NCBI RefSeq assembly: GCF_900091415.1
Contig: NZ_FMHU01000001.1
Span: 1,240,001-1,304,000, forward strand
Source: Micromonospora inyonensis
GTDB lineage: Bacteria; Actinomycetota; Actinomycetes; Mycobacteriales; Micromonosporaceae
Direction of reading: 5' to 3'
Length of the DNA stretch: 64,000 nucleotides
Shown here in pieces: positions 1 through 8,328 of the stretch (positions within the stretch are counted from its first letter, which is position 1; every line of letters starts with the position of its first letter). A program made the position numbers and the translations under genes. The notes beneath the pieces were generated by a model. It was not told the DNA's origin, did not search any database, and worked only from the letters and a program-made list of their open reading frames with translations.

Positions 1-2147
1 TGCGTACGCACGACGTCGTGGAACTCCTGGAACGTGAGGAAGAAGACGTCCTCCCTCTCGCGCAGCACGTGGGCCCGCACGAGGCGCCCGGCTTCCTCCA
101 GCAGGGCCTGCTTGTAGACGAAGTAGCGGCTGACGATGCCGTACTTCGGGTACTCCCGGTAACCGATGAAGGTCCGGACCCGGTCGATCATCCGCTTGGT
201 CTCGGTGGCCTTCCGCTCCCCGTCGGGCAGGGCCCGCAGGCGTCCGAGCACCTCCTGCGTCTTCCTCTCCGCCTCCTGCCGTCCCTGCTCGAAGCGCCGC
301 CTGGCGGCACCCGGCGCGAAGAGCCGGACGTTGTCGAGGATCACGGGCACGAGCGTGGTGGGGCGTTCGCTCCACCGTGGTCGGGTGATGTCGATCTCGC
401 CGACGCAGCGCATGCCGTACCGGTCGAGGTAGGCCCTGATGGCGTCGCGGGCTTCCGCCCCGCCCGCGAGCTTCGGCAGCTCGTCCAGGAAGCCGTCGTC
501 CTCGACGCCCTCCAGGAACGTCACCACCTCGGGTTGCGGGCGGATCACGTCGGCGACGTCGAGGAGCGCCAGCCCCATCTCCGACGTGACGTTGCCGGGG
601 GCGGACAGCGTGAGGGTGTCGGCCGCGTTCCTCTCGCCCAGCCATTCCCACAGCTTGTCGTTGAGCCACCAGGTGGCCTCCATCCCCGCCATGATCGCCT
701 GCACGCTCAGTGGATCAGCGAGGGCCCGCTTGTGCTCCTGGAATGCCTCCAGCAGGAAGTCGAACAGCGCCGGTCCGGTCTTCGTCCGGATGTCGCGCCG
801 CAGGGCGGCGATGGACGCCTGGGTACGCTCGATCAGCTCGGTGACGATGGCCGGATCGGTCTCGATCGGGGCGGGTGCGCCCAGAACCGGTAGGCCGCCG
901 GGCTCGCCGGCCGGGAGCGCCGGGACGAAGCCGGGGCGGTCGAGGACGGTTTCCAGCGCGTCCCTCATCAACGGATCGGACCTCCCCACCATCTCCAGGA
1001 AGCCGGCCCGGCCCGCGGGCGAGGCCAGGTGCCGGGTGGCGTCGACGAACAGCCGCCCGCCGGCCTCGTGCATCGGCGCCATGGCCGTCAACTGCCACAT
1101 GGAGAGCCCCAGCGGCTTCATCGGGTCGGTCATCATCTGCTGGTGACCGACGGAGAGGTAGACGTGGTTCTCTCGGTCGTGGGCCACCGGGACGGGAAAC
1201 AGCGTGGTGATCGGCCGGCTCTGCACGATCCGGACGTCATCGTCGACCAGGCACCATTCGATGTCCTGCGGGCGACCGAAGTGCGCTTCGATCCGCCGGC
1301 CGAGTTGCGCGAGCCGTACGACCTGCGCATCCGTCAGCGCCGGTTGCTGCTGCCGCTGCGGGTCGATCGCCACTTCCTGCGTCCCGCCGGTCGGCAGGGC
1401 GTGGACGGCCCGCTGCTTGGTGGCGACCGTCCGGGCGACGACCTCGCCGTCGCGCACCGTGAACACGTCCGCGTTCACCAGGCCGGAGACCAGGGCCTCG
1501 CCGAGGCCGAAGCTGGCCTCCACGGAGACGACCTTCCGGTTGCCCGTGACGGGATCGGCCGTGAACAGGATGCCGGCCGCATCCGGGAGGACCATCTGCT
1601 GCACGACCACGGCCATGTGGACCGCCCGATGGTCGATGCCGTTGCGCTGGCGGTAGGTCACGGCCCGCTCGGTGAACAGCGAGGCCCAGCACCGGCTGAC
1701 GTGCGCCAGGATCGCGGCCGGGCCCACGACGTTCAGGTAGGTGTCCTGCTGGCCCGCGAAGGAAGCCGTCGGCAGGTCCTCTGCCGTCGCGCTGGACCGC
1801 ACGGCGTAGCCGGCCTGCTCGCCGAATCCGGCAAGAGCGTGGGTGATCGCCGCCGCGAGATCGCCCGGAACAGTGGTTTCCTCGATGCTCCGGCGGATCT
1901 CCGCGCTGAGTGCACGGACCGCTTTCCGATCATCCGGGTCCAGGCGCGAGAGCTGGTCGAGCCGATCGTCGACCGACGGCGATTCCGCCATGATCCGCCG
2001 GAAGGCGTCCGTCGTCACGCAGAAGCCGGCCGGCACACGGATGCCGTCGATCCGCGAAAGCGCCCCCAGGTGCGCGCCCTTGCCGCCGACGACCGCGACC
2101 TGCGTCTCGTCGACCTCGTGCAGGCCCACCACGTACTGATCGATCAT
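1..2147 (-). CDS. rph: Rifampin phosphotransferase, 3' end cut by window
   Basis: Transfers the beta-phosphate of ATP to rifamycins, inactivating the antibiotic in the cytoplasm. About 715 codons are visible, against about 865 for the family. The N-terminal ATP-binding domain of the PEP-synthase/PPDK type is seen in VVGGKGAHLGALSRI near the start, AVRSSATAEDLP near residue 115, GILFTADPVTGNR and IVQSRPITTL. The rifamycin-binding domain follows, up to the window edge. The C-terminal swivelling domain with the catalytic His lies outside, so its integrity cannot be judged. ATG at 2147 is chosen because GGGG lies about 7 bases upstream and the protein then starts as in known Rph (MIDQYVVGLHEVDETQ). 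A perfect rifamycin-associated element 57 bp upstream supports both identity and rifamycin induction. PEP synthase is the alternative but is less likely given that element. Confidence 0.93.
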   Translation of the reverse strand, partial: MIDQYVVGLHEVDETQVAVVGGKGAHLGALSRIDGIRVPAGFCVTTDAFRRIMAESPSVDDRLDQLSRLDPDDRKAVRALSAEIRRSIEETTVPGDLAAAITHALAGFGEQAGYAVRSSATAEDLPTASFAGQQDTYLNVVGPAAILAHVSRCWASLFTERAVTYRQRNGIDHRAVHMAVVVQQMVLPDAAGILFTADPVTGNRKVVSVEASFGLGEALVSGLVNADVFTVRDGEVVARTVATKQRAVHALPTGGTQEVAIDPQRQQQPALTDAQVVRLAQLGRRIEAHFGRPQDIEWCLVDDDVRIVQSRPITTLFPVPVAHDRENHVYLSVGHQQMMTDPMKPLGLSMWQLTAMAPMHEAGGRLFVDATRHLASPAGRAGFLEMVGRSDPLMRDALETVLDRPGFVPALPAGEPGGLPVLGAPAPIETDPAIVTELIERTQASIAALRRDIRTKTGPALFDFLLEAFQEHKRALADPLSVQAIMAGMEATWWLNDKLWEWLGERNAADTLTLSAPGNVTSEMGLALLDVADVIRPQPEVVTFLEGVEDDGFLDELPKLAGGAEARDAIRAYLDRYGMRCVGEIDITRPRWSERPTTLVPVILDNVRLFAPGAARRRFEQGRQEAERKTQEVLGRLRALPDGERKATETKRMIDRVRTFIGYREYPKYGIVSRYFVYKQALLEEAGRLVRAHVLREREDVFFLTFQEFHDVVRT

Positions 2148-2203
2148 TGCAACCCCAATTTCTCGCCGGGCTCGGTACGGCCGCCGATTCTGCGGCAGGA
2201 CCC

Positions 2204-2222
2204 GGGCCTTGCCGCAAGCCCC
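2204..2222 (-). promoter_or_regulatory. Rifamycin-associated element (RAE)
   Basis: Read on the minus strand this is GGGGCTTGCGGCAAGGCCC, a 19-bp imperfect inverted repeat. It matches, as I remember it, the consensus of the RAE found before rifamycin-inactivating and rifamycin-protection genes of Actinobacteria. It sits 57 bp before the rph start codon. A possible -10 (TATACC) lies a few bases upstream of it at about 2230-2235, without a convincing -35. Confidence 0.85.
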
Positions 2223-2331
2223 CGGGTGCGGTATACGTTAGAAGTGGCAGGGAGTGCGATCTCCTTGCCTTTTCTTTTTGCCGCGCAGAAAGCGCAGGAC
2301 GGCGAGGTCGCCCGACCACCGACGTCGACGG

Positions 2332-2710
2332 TCACCCCGTGGTCTGCGCCCCGCGCCCGAAGCCCGGCGGAGGCTGCGGGACGTAGTTGTCGACCAGATG
2401 CTGCCGCAGCGCGTCGGTGAACCCGGCAGTGTCACCGGTACGCAGGCGCTCGACGAGGTTCTCGTGTTCGGCGACGATGTCATCGCACCGGGCCAGGAGG
2501 CGGTCGCCCTTGCTGAACAGGAGGAACCGCTGCCAGTCGGCCAGTCGATCATTCAACTCGAGCAGGATGTCGTTGCCTGCGGCTTCCACGAAGGCGCGGT
2601 GGAAGCCGATCGTCAGCCCGATGAAACGCCGGACGTCCCGCGCTTGGAATGCCTCCCGTTGCGCCACGATCGAGTCCCGCAGCCGCTCGGCCAGCGCCTC
2701 GGCGGCTGGT
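2332..2710 (-). pseudogene. GntR-family (FadR-type) regulator, N-terminus lost
   Basis: The readable part encodes the all-helical FCD ligand-binding domain of a FadR/GntR-type transcription factor (ALAERLRDSIVAQREAF, then GLTIGFHRAFVEAAGNDILL, ending VDNYVPQPPPGFGRGAQTTG). Family members are about 220-240 aa; only about 120 codons remain and the whole winged-helix DNA-binding half is missing. Upstream of about 2705 the sequence changes abruptly into a different gene fragment on the other strand. No start codon with a ribosome binding site makes sense, so this is a remnant and cannot act as a repressor. Whether it once regulated rph is unknown. Confidence 0.75.
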
Positions 2711-2912
2711 CCACACCGTGCCCGCAGGCACGATCATCCATCTGATCGCCACCGACCCGGCCGCGCCACTCGATCTACCGGCCTGGTGCCACCTGACCGG
2801 CCACACCTGCCTCGGACCGGTCCCCGTCGGGCGCCCGACCTACGGAGTCCAGGTGGCCGAGGCCGCGGTACCCACCCACCCACGGTCGCCGTGGCGGCCG
2901 ACGCCGGAGTAG
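2707..2912 (+). pseudogene. TusA-like sulfurtransferase fragment, N-terminus lost
   Basis: About 68 codons read VHTVPAGTIIHLIATDPAA, then LDLPAWCHLTGHTCLG, ending at TAG 2912. This resembles the second half of TusA-family sulfur carrier proteins: the VPAGT strand, the D-x-PAWC-x(3)-GH helix and a closing strand. The family's catalytic CPxP motif should lie about 25 residues earlier, but that position is occupied by the antisense of the GntR remnant. I infer that both genes lost their 5' halves in one deletion. The family call rests on short motifs, so confidence is moderate. Confidence 0.55.
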
Positions 2913-3088
2913 GTCCGGAGATCCACGTCCTCCGGCGTCGATCCGTACGCCGATCGAGAGCCGCCGGATGCGCCACGAAGATCGAGCGGTGCGCTCGCCA
3001 GCGCCGCCGGTCCAGCCCCGCCCCGCTCGGACGCCGGGGCGGCTGGACGCCCCACGCTAGGCTGCGCCGGGGAATCGGAGGTCCGTGA

Positions 3089-6000
3089 ATGCCCGGGATG
3101 CATCAGCATCTATCGACGCTCGTCGCCTTTCACGGCCGGGCGAGCGCGTCACGGGCCGGGTTTGCCCCGCCCGCCACCACGCGCCACCTCGCCAGCTACC
3201 GCGCCGCTTTCGGCGAGGATCTTCCCGCTGGGTTGGCCGAGGTGTACGCCGTGATCGGCAGCGGGCCGCTCCTGGACAACGAACTGCTCAGCATCGAACA
3301 GGTCATCTCGGCACGCCGGTCGTGGGACGAGATCGTAGCCGGGTTGGACGACCCTGACGACGACCACCACGAGGCCATCACGTCACTGGACCCGGACGCG
3401 GTATCGGCCAGGTACTGGAAATCCGGCTGGGTCCAGTTCACCGCGGACGGCGGCGGCAACGGCTTCGCCGTGGACCTGGCCCCCGAGCCCGGCGGCACCG
3501 TGGGCCAGGTGATCAACGTGGGTTCGGATGACGACTTCCGTGCCGTCGTCGCGGTGTCGGTGGCGGACTTCTTCGCCCGCGTCGCCCAGCTGGTCCGCTC
3601 CGGCCGGGCCGGCATCTCCGACTCCGGACAGGTGGAGATCGACAAGGGCGACACGCTGCTGACCGCGCTCCGGCGGCGGAACCGGGACCATCATGATCAG
3701 GCACCGCCGCCGGGCAGGCCAGGTCCCGCCCCGACCGCCCCGCGGCCGACCAGCGCCCGGATCGATCTGCCGGACGACCTGGTGCCGTTGCTGACCGGAT
3801 CGCCGCACCTCAACGTGTTCGGGCCGACCAGGCCATGGGTGCCGCCCGAGGGGTGGCTCGCGGACACGCGCGCACGACTGATGTCCATCGCCTCGCGCGA
3901 AGGGCTCACCGACCTGCCCGCCAAGGCGCCACGACTCAGGCCCGGCACGTCGCTGGCGGTCGAGGAGGTGAAGTGGCTGGCGCAGGGCGCGCTCGGCGCG
4001 TCCACGAGTGCGTCGGGCTCGCTGTGGCGGCTCGGCGATCTCCTGGTAGCCGACCACCTACAGTCACCACTGACTCCGACAACGGACCCGGAGGCGACCT
4101 GGCAGACCCAGGTCGTACCGGCCCCACCCGGACGCCTCTTCGCGGACTCCGACAGCCCGGAGCGCCGGGAACGCATCATCCGCTACTACCGCGACTGCCT
4201 CCAGGTGCTCGTCGAGGCGCCACCGTTCGCGGAGCGCGGACACGCGCTGGCCGCGCTGTACGCCCGGACAGCCGAGGATCCATCGCTGCTCGGACAACAC
4301 CGGACGGGGTCGAGGCAGCAACTCGCCACCCAGTGGCGATCGACCCTGCTCGGTGACGCGGAGCGCGCCACCCTCCCCGACTACGCCGGGCCAGCCGACT
4401 ACCTCTCCTGGGCCCTGACCGGCCTCCGTGCCACCCATCAGCGGTTGGTGGACACCGTGGGCCCCGAGGCCGGCAGCTTCGACGAGCTGGTCGCCACCAT
4501 GCTGCTGAAGCTCGGCAGGCCGGTGCCCGCGGTCATCGCCACGACCGGGCTGGGCCAGGACGGTTACCACGCCATCCTCCGCGCGTTCGACAAGCTCAAG
4601 CCCCGCTTCGACTACGAGACCTGGTACAGGGGGGTATTCGCGTGGCTGGACCGCGCGATCATCGCGGGCGAGGCGGAGACCGCGCGCATCTGGGTGGGAC
4701 TGGAGTGGAGCTGCGCCACCGCGTTGAACGGCTGGCCGGGCCCGCACAAGGACGTGACGAGCGGGCTCTTCTTCTGTCTGAGATACCTACGTGGCCTGCG
4801 AACGCTCGGCCAGCCCCGGCCCGCCGTCATCAACCCGCTCGTCTCCGCCCTCGCCGATGCTCCGAGACCAGCGCGGCCCGCCGCCCTGTCCCGGCCGGCC
4901 CGGCCCGCCGGTGCCCCGGGCGATCACGCGGAGCGGGCTGCCGTCAGCCTCCTCGACGACATGGTCGGATTGTCCCCGGTCAAGCAACGTGTCGTCCGGC
5001 TGAACGCCGAGGCCAGGGTCGAGGCGTTGCGCCGCGAGTCCGGGCTGCCACCAGCCCGCAACCGGCGGCACATGGTGTTCGCGGGAAACCCGGGCACCGG
5101 GAAGACGACCATCGCCAGAATCATCGGCCAGATCTACGCCACGTACGGCGTGCTGGGCTCCGGCCACGTGGTCGAGGTGGCCAGGGCAGAGCTGCTCAAC
5201 GGCGCCAAGGCGACCGCTGCCGTGACCAACGCGCTCGGTGGCATCCTGATGGTCAACGTCGGCCGGGCGGTCCAGGAGAGCCCCGCCTCGCGCGAGGCTG
5301 TCGCCACGCTGACCAGGATGATCGAGGAGCACCGCGAGGAGCTGGTGGTCATCATCGCCGGGCACCCCAAGGACGTCGCGGACTTCCTGTCCAGCGAGGT
5401 CGGCCTGGCGGCACGGTTTCCGAACACCTTCAATTTCGTCGACTTCACCGATGACGAGCTGGTGCGGCTCTTCGAGAAAGAGGCCAAGGCGTCCGGGTTC
5501 ACGCCCGCCGACGCCGTGCTCGACCGGGTCCGGAACCTGGTCACGCGAATGCCGCGCGTCGCCGGCTTCGACAATGCCTGGGTGGTCCGCAACCTCGTCG
5601 ACGAGTCCGCGTCGCACCAGGCGTTGCGGATCAGCCGGTCGGCCACACCCACGGTCGAGCAGCTGGCCGAGCTGCTGGTGGAGGACATCACGGCACCGGC
5701 GTCCATCGTGCTCGCGCCCGCCCGCAAAGGCGACCCGATGGCGGAACTGGACGCGCTCATCGGGCTACGCGACGTCAAGGCGCAGGTGCGGCTGCTGGTC
5801 GCGGAGGCTCGGGCGGAAAGCCTGCGGACCCGGGCCGGGCTCGCGGTGGGCGGAGGATCCCGGCACATGGTGTTCATCGGCAATCCGGGCACCGCGAAGA
5901 CCACAGTGGCTCGGATGATCGCCCGGATCTACGCCGACCTCGGATTGCTGGGTTCCGGTCATCTGGTCGAGGTGACCAGGGCGGACCTGATCGGCCAGTA

Positions 6001-6568
6001 CATCGGGCAAACCGGTCCGCGCGTCCACGCGGCGTTCGAGCGGGCACTCGGTGGCGTGCTCTTCATCGACGAGGCGTACTCGTTGTCGATGTCCGACTCG
6101 CCGAGGGACTACGGCCACGAGGCCATCGCCACGCTGCTCAAGCTGATGGAGGACCATCGCGACGACCTGGTGGTGATCGCGGCCGGCTACGACCGTGAGA
6201 TGCGGCAGTTCCTCGACGCGAACAGCGGCCTGGCCTCTCGTTTTCCGAAGATCCTCGAGTTCCCCGACTACGACCTCGACGAACTGGTGCAGATCTTCAC
6301 CGTCCTCGCCGACGACGCCGGCTACCAGCTCGCCGACGACGTACGGGACCGGGCGCGTACGGCGCTGGCCCGCCTCTCCCGAGGGTCGTCGTTCGGCAAC
6401 GGCCGCACCGTGCGCAACCTGCTGGAGGCGACCATCGCGAAACAGGCAGCACGGATCATCGAGCTGACCGAGGCGCCAGCGGAGGTCATCCGGAAGCTGC
6501 TGGTGGAGGATCTGCCGACCGAGTTCGGCGACCAGGACACACCGCACGCGATCGGCCAGTACCTGTGA
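3089..6568 (+). CDS. SMI1/KNR4 domain protein with tandem CbxX-type AAA+ domains
   Basis: A 1,159-aa cytoplasmic protein. Residues about 30-175 form a SMI1/KNR4 (SUKH) domain (LASYRAAFGEDLPAGLAEVY, then VQFTADGGGNGFAVDLAPEP). Residues about 180-600 are a helical region I cannot assign. Two AAA+ domains of the CbxX/CbbX/EccA kind follow. The first (about 620-880) has Walker A GNPGTGKTT, but where the second has GGVLFIDEAYSL it reads GGILMVNVG, so Walker B Asp/Glu are absent and the preceding GQYIG pore-type segment is lost. The second (about 885-1150) has Walker A GNPGTAKTT and an intact Walker B. ATPase activity should therefore depend on the second domain. The start is supported by GGAGG about 7 bases upstream. 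SUKH proteins are often toxin-immunity or adaptor modules and CbxX-type AAA+ proteins remodel complexes; a link to the giant protein 1.8 kb away is speculative. Confidence 0.85.
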   Translation: MPGMHQHLSTLVAFHGRASASRAGFAPPATTRHLASYRAAFGEDLPAGLAEVYAVIGSGPLLDNELLSIEQVISARRSWDEIVAGLDDPDDDHHEAITSLDPDAVSARYWKSGWVQFTADGGGNGFAVDLAPEPGGTVGQVINVGSDDDFRAVVAVSVADFFARVAQLVRSGRAGISDSGQVEIDKGDTLLTALRRRNRDHHDQAPPPGRPGPAPTAPRPTSARIDLPDDLVPLLTGSPHLNVFGPTRPWVPPEGWLADTRARLMSIASREGLTDLPAKAPRLRPGTSLAVEEVKWLAQGALGASTSASGSLWRLGDLLVADHLQSPLTPTTDPEATWQTQVVPAPPGRLFADSDSPERRERIIRYYRDCLQVLVEAPPFAERGHALAALYARTAEDPSLLGQHRTGSRQQLATQWRSTLLGDAERATLPDYAGPADYLSWALTGLRATHQRLVDTVGPEAGSFDELVATMLLKLGRPVPAVIATTGLGQDGYHAILRAFDKLKPRFDYETWYRGVFAWLDRAIIAGEAETARIWVGLEWSCATALNGWPGPHKDVTSGLFFCLRYLRGLRTLGQPRPAVINPLVSALADAPRPARPAALSRPARPAGAPGDHAERAAVSLLDDMVGLSPVKQRVVRLNAEARVEALRRESGLPPARNRRHMVFAGNPGTGKTTIARIIGQIYATYGVLGSGHVVEVARAELLNGAKATAAVTNALGGILMVNVGRAVQESPASREAVATLTRMIEEHREELVVIIAGHPKDVADFLSSEVGLAARFPNTFNFVDFTDDELVRLFEKEAKASGFTPADAVLDRVRNLVTRMPRVAGFDNAWVVRNLVDESASHQALRISRSATPTVEQLAELLVEDITAPASIVLAPARKGDPMAELDALIGLRDVKAQVRLLVAEARAESLRTRAGLAVGGGSRHMVFIGNPGTAKTTVARMIARIYADLGLLGSGHLVEVTRADLIGQYIGQTGPRVHAAFERALGGVLFIDEAYSLSMSDSPRDYGHEAIATLLKLMEDHRDDLVVIAAGYDREMRQFLDANSGLASRFPKILEFPDYDLDELVQIFTVLADDAGYQLADDVRDRARTALARLSRGSSFGNGRTVRNLLEATIAKQAARIIELTEAPAEVIRKLLVEDLPTEFGDQDTPHAIGQYL

Positions 6569-6675
6569 TCGTCAGGATTCCGGTGCGGCGGCGCGCGGTT
6601 GGACCCCGGCCATCCCCCGCTCGGATCAGCGGGTCCGCTTCGCGTCGGTGACCTCCGGAGAGGCAGGCGATCCCG

Positions 6676-7524
6676 TCACGCGTTCACCTTCCGGTTGACC
6701 GACTTCCCGGGATGCGGGCGGTTCCGGGTCGCCCCGGTGCGAGCGTGCGTCGCGTACAGGGCGAGCCCGACGAAGACCAGGCCGCCGACCAGGTTGCCGA
6801 CCACGGTGGGGATCTCGTTCCACACCAGGTAGTCGGCGATCGAGAAGTCACCGCCGAGCATCAGGCCGGCCGGGAACAGGAACATGTTCACCACCGAGTG
6901 CTCGAAGCCCATGTAGAAGAAGACCAGGATCGGCATCCACATGCCGATCACCTTGCCCGACACCGACGTCGAGATCGTCGCGGCGACGACGCCCGTGGAG
7001 ACCATCCAGTTGCACAGGACGCCGCGGATGAAGAGGGTCAGCATCCCGGCGGCACCGTGGTCGGCGTACCCGACCGTCCGCGACGCGCCGATCGCGCCGA
7101 GCCACTGGCCCACCTCGTTCGGGTCCACGCTGAAGGCGAAGGTCAGGATCACGGCCATCATGAGCGCGACGGTGAGCGACCCGGCGAGGTTGCCGACGAA
7201 GACCAGGCCCCAGTTGCGCAGGACCGAGCCCAGCCGGACGCCCGGCCGCCTGTCGATCAGCGCGAGGGGAACAAGGGTGAACACACCGGCCAGAAGGTCG
7301 AACCCGAGCAGGTACAGCAGGCAGAACCCGACGGGGACGAGGAGGGCCCCGACCAGGGGTTGACCCGTCTCCACGGTGACGGTGACCGCGAACGCCGCGG
7401 CGAGCGCGAGGATGGCGCCGGCCATGTAGGCGCGGATCACCGTGTCCCGGGTGGATATGAACACTTTGGCCTCGCCTGCGTCGATCATCTTCGCGACGAA
7501 TTCTGCCGGGGTCACGTAGGACAT
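6676..7524 (-). CDS. Formate/nitrite transporter (FNT) family channel
   Basis: Inner-membrane channel for small monovalent anions (formate, nitrite or similar), 282 aa from ATG 7524. That start is chosen over an in-frame extension to 7638 because AGAAGGA precedes it and MSYVTPAEFVAKMIDAGE is a normal FNT beginning. Six hydrophobic segments are visible. Family features include FVGNLAGSL in the first half, LCNWMVSTGV and the FEHSVVNMF segment in the second, the pseudo-twofold repeat typical of FNT pentamers. The tail is basic and cytoplasmic. There is no nitrite reductase or formate dehydrogenase gene next to it, so the substrate is not indicated. The 5' flank is an IS481 remnant, so the promoter may have been disturbed. 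Confidence 0.9.
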   Translation of the reverse strand: MSYVTPAEFVAKMIDAGEAKVFISTRDTVIRAYMAGAILALAAAFAVTVTVETGQPLVGALLVPVGFCLLYLLGFDLLAGVFTLVPLALIDRRPGVRLGSVLRNWGLVFVGNLAGSLTVALMMAVILTFAFSVDPNEVGQWLGAIGASRTVGYADHGAAGMLTLFIRGVLCNWMVSTGVVAATISTSVSGKVIGMWMPILVFFYMGFEHSVVNMFLFPAGLMLGGDFSIADYLVWNEIPTVVGNLVGGLVFVGLALYATHARTGATRNRPHPGKSVNRKVNA

Positions 7525-7654
7525 GGACGTTGGTCCTTCTGGTGTGGGCGGCCAGGCACCTGCCGGTGGTTCCGGGGTCCGGAGTGCCCGCTCGGTCTCG
7601 GCACTGTGGATCTCGTCCCCGTAATACTGCGCGGACATCGAGGTACTCGCGGCT

Positions 7655-8065
7655 GCCAGAGATGGTTACGGGCGCCGGTGCGGCGGGCGGTGGCCTCGCG
7701 GTTGTGTTTTCCCTGGGCTCGGCCCACGTAGCGCCATCCGCCGCCGTCGGGGATCTGGCCGAGTTTCTTGACGTCGATGTGCAGCATGTCGCCGGGCTGG
7801 TCGTGTTCGTAGCGGCGGATGGGTTCGCCGGTTCGCCGGTCGATGTGGGACAGCCGGTTGACCTGGGGCTGCGGTGCGGCCGCGACGACCGGTCGCCCAT
7901 CCCCGCCGCTCCGAGCTCGGCGTAGCGCACCGCCCACCGTTTCGCCGTTGGCCAGGACACGTCATAGCGCTCCGAGGCCCGGGCGATCGGCCACCCCTCA
8001 TCGACGATCAGACGCGCCAGGCGAAGACGTGCGCGAGGAGTCAAAGCGGCGTTAGCGTGGGACAC
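7655..8065 (-). pseudogene. IS481-family transposase remnant
   Basis: From GTG 8065 (preceded by AGGAGG) the frame reads SHANAALTPRARLRLARLIV and an IS481-type N-terminal helix-turn-helix up to RSSRPHRSP. Then about 30 residues are missing and the frame shifts. The next frame carries VNRLSHIDRRTGEP, RRYEHDQPGDMLHIDVKKLG and GGGWRYVGRAQG, the start of the DDE catalytic core. Everything after about 7655 is gone. The element is dead and ends about 130 bp from the FNT start codon. Confidence 0.85.
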
Positions 8066-8328
8066 GAAGGCCTCCTGGTTGGCGGAGCGGTTCCTAGACA
8101 GCTCCACTCCACAACCGGAGGCCTTCGTCATCCAGCAGATTCAGACCGTGTCGTCACACGACCTCAACCAACCTCCCTGGGCAGTACATCTAGGCTGTGG
8201 CCCGCGGCCATCGCGCGATCTTCGGTTGTCCTCACAAACCATCGATGATCAGCGCGGTGGCCGTCCTCATGCCCACGCCACGCCCACAGCGAAGCCAAGT
8301 GACGTTGGAGTATCAACTCCCGCTGGCC
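8066..8328. other. Gene-free stretch between giant gene and IS481 remnant
   Basis: No coding sequence can be supported here. GGAGGCCTTCGT occurs twice around 8065-8130, suggesting leftovers of an IS end. The region probably marks where the 3' part of the giant gene was rearranged. Confidence 0.5.

Noticed and set aside
3089..6568. Calling the AAA+ protein EccA of a type VII secretion locus
   Set aside because: No EccB-E, EsxA/B or mycosin gene is in the window, and the SMI1 domain and dead first ATPase do not match EccA.
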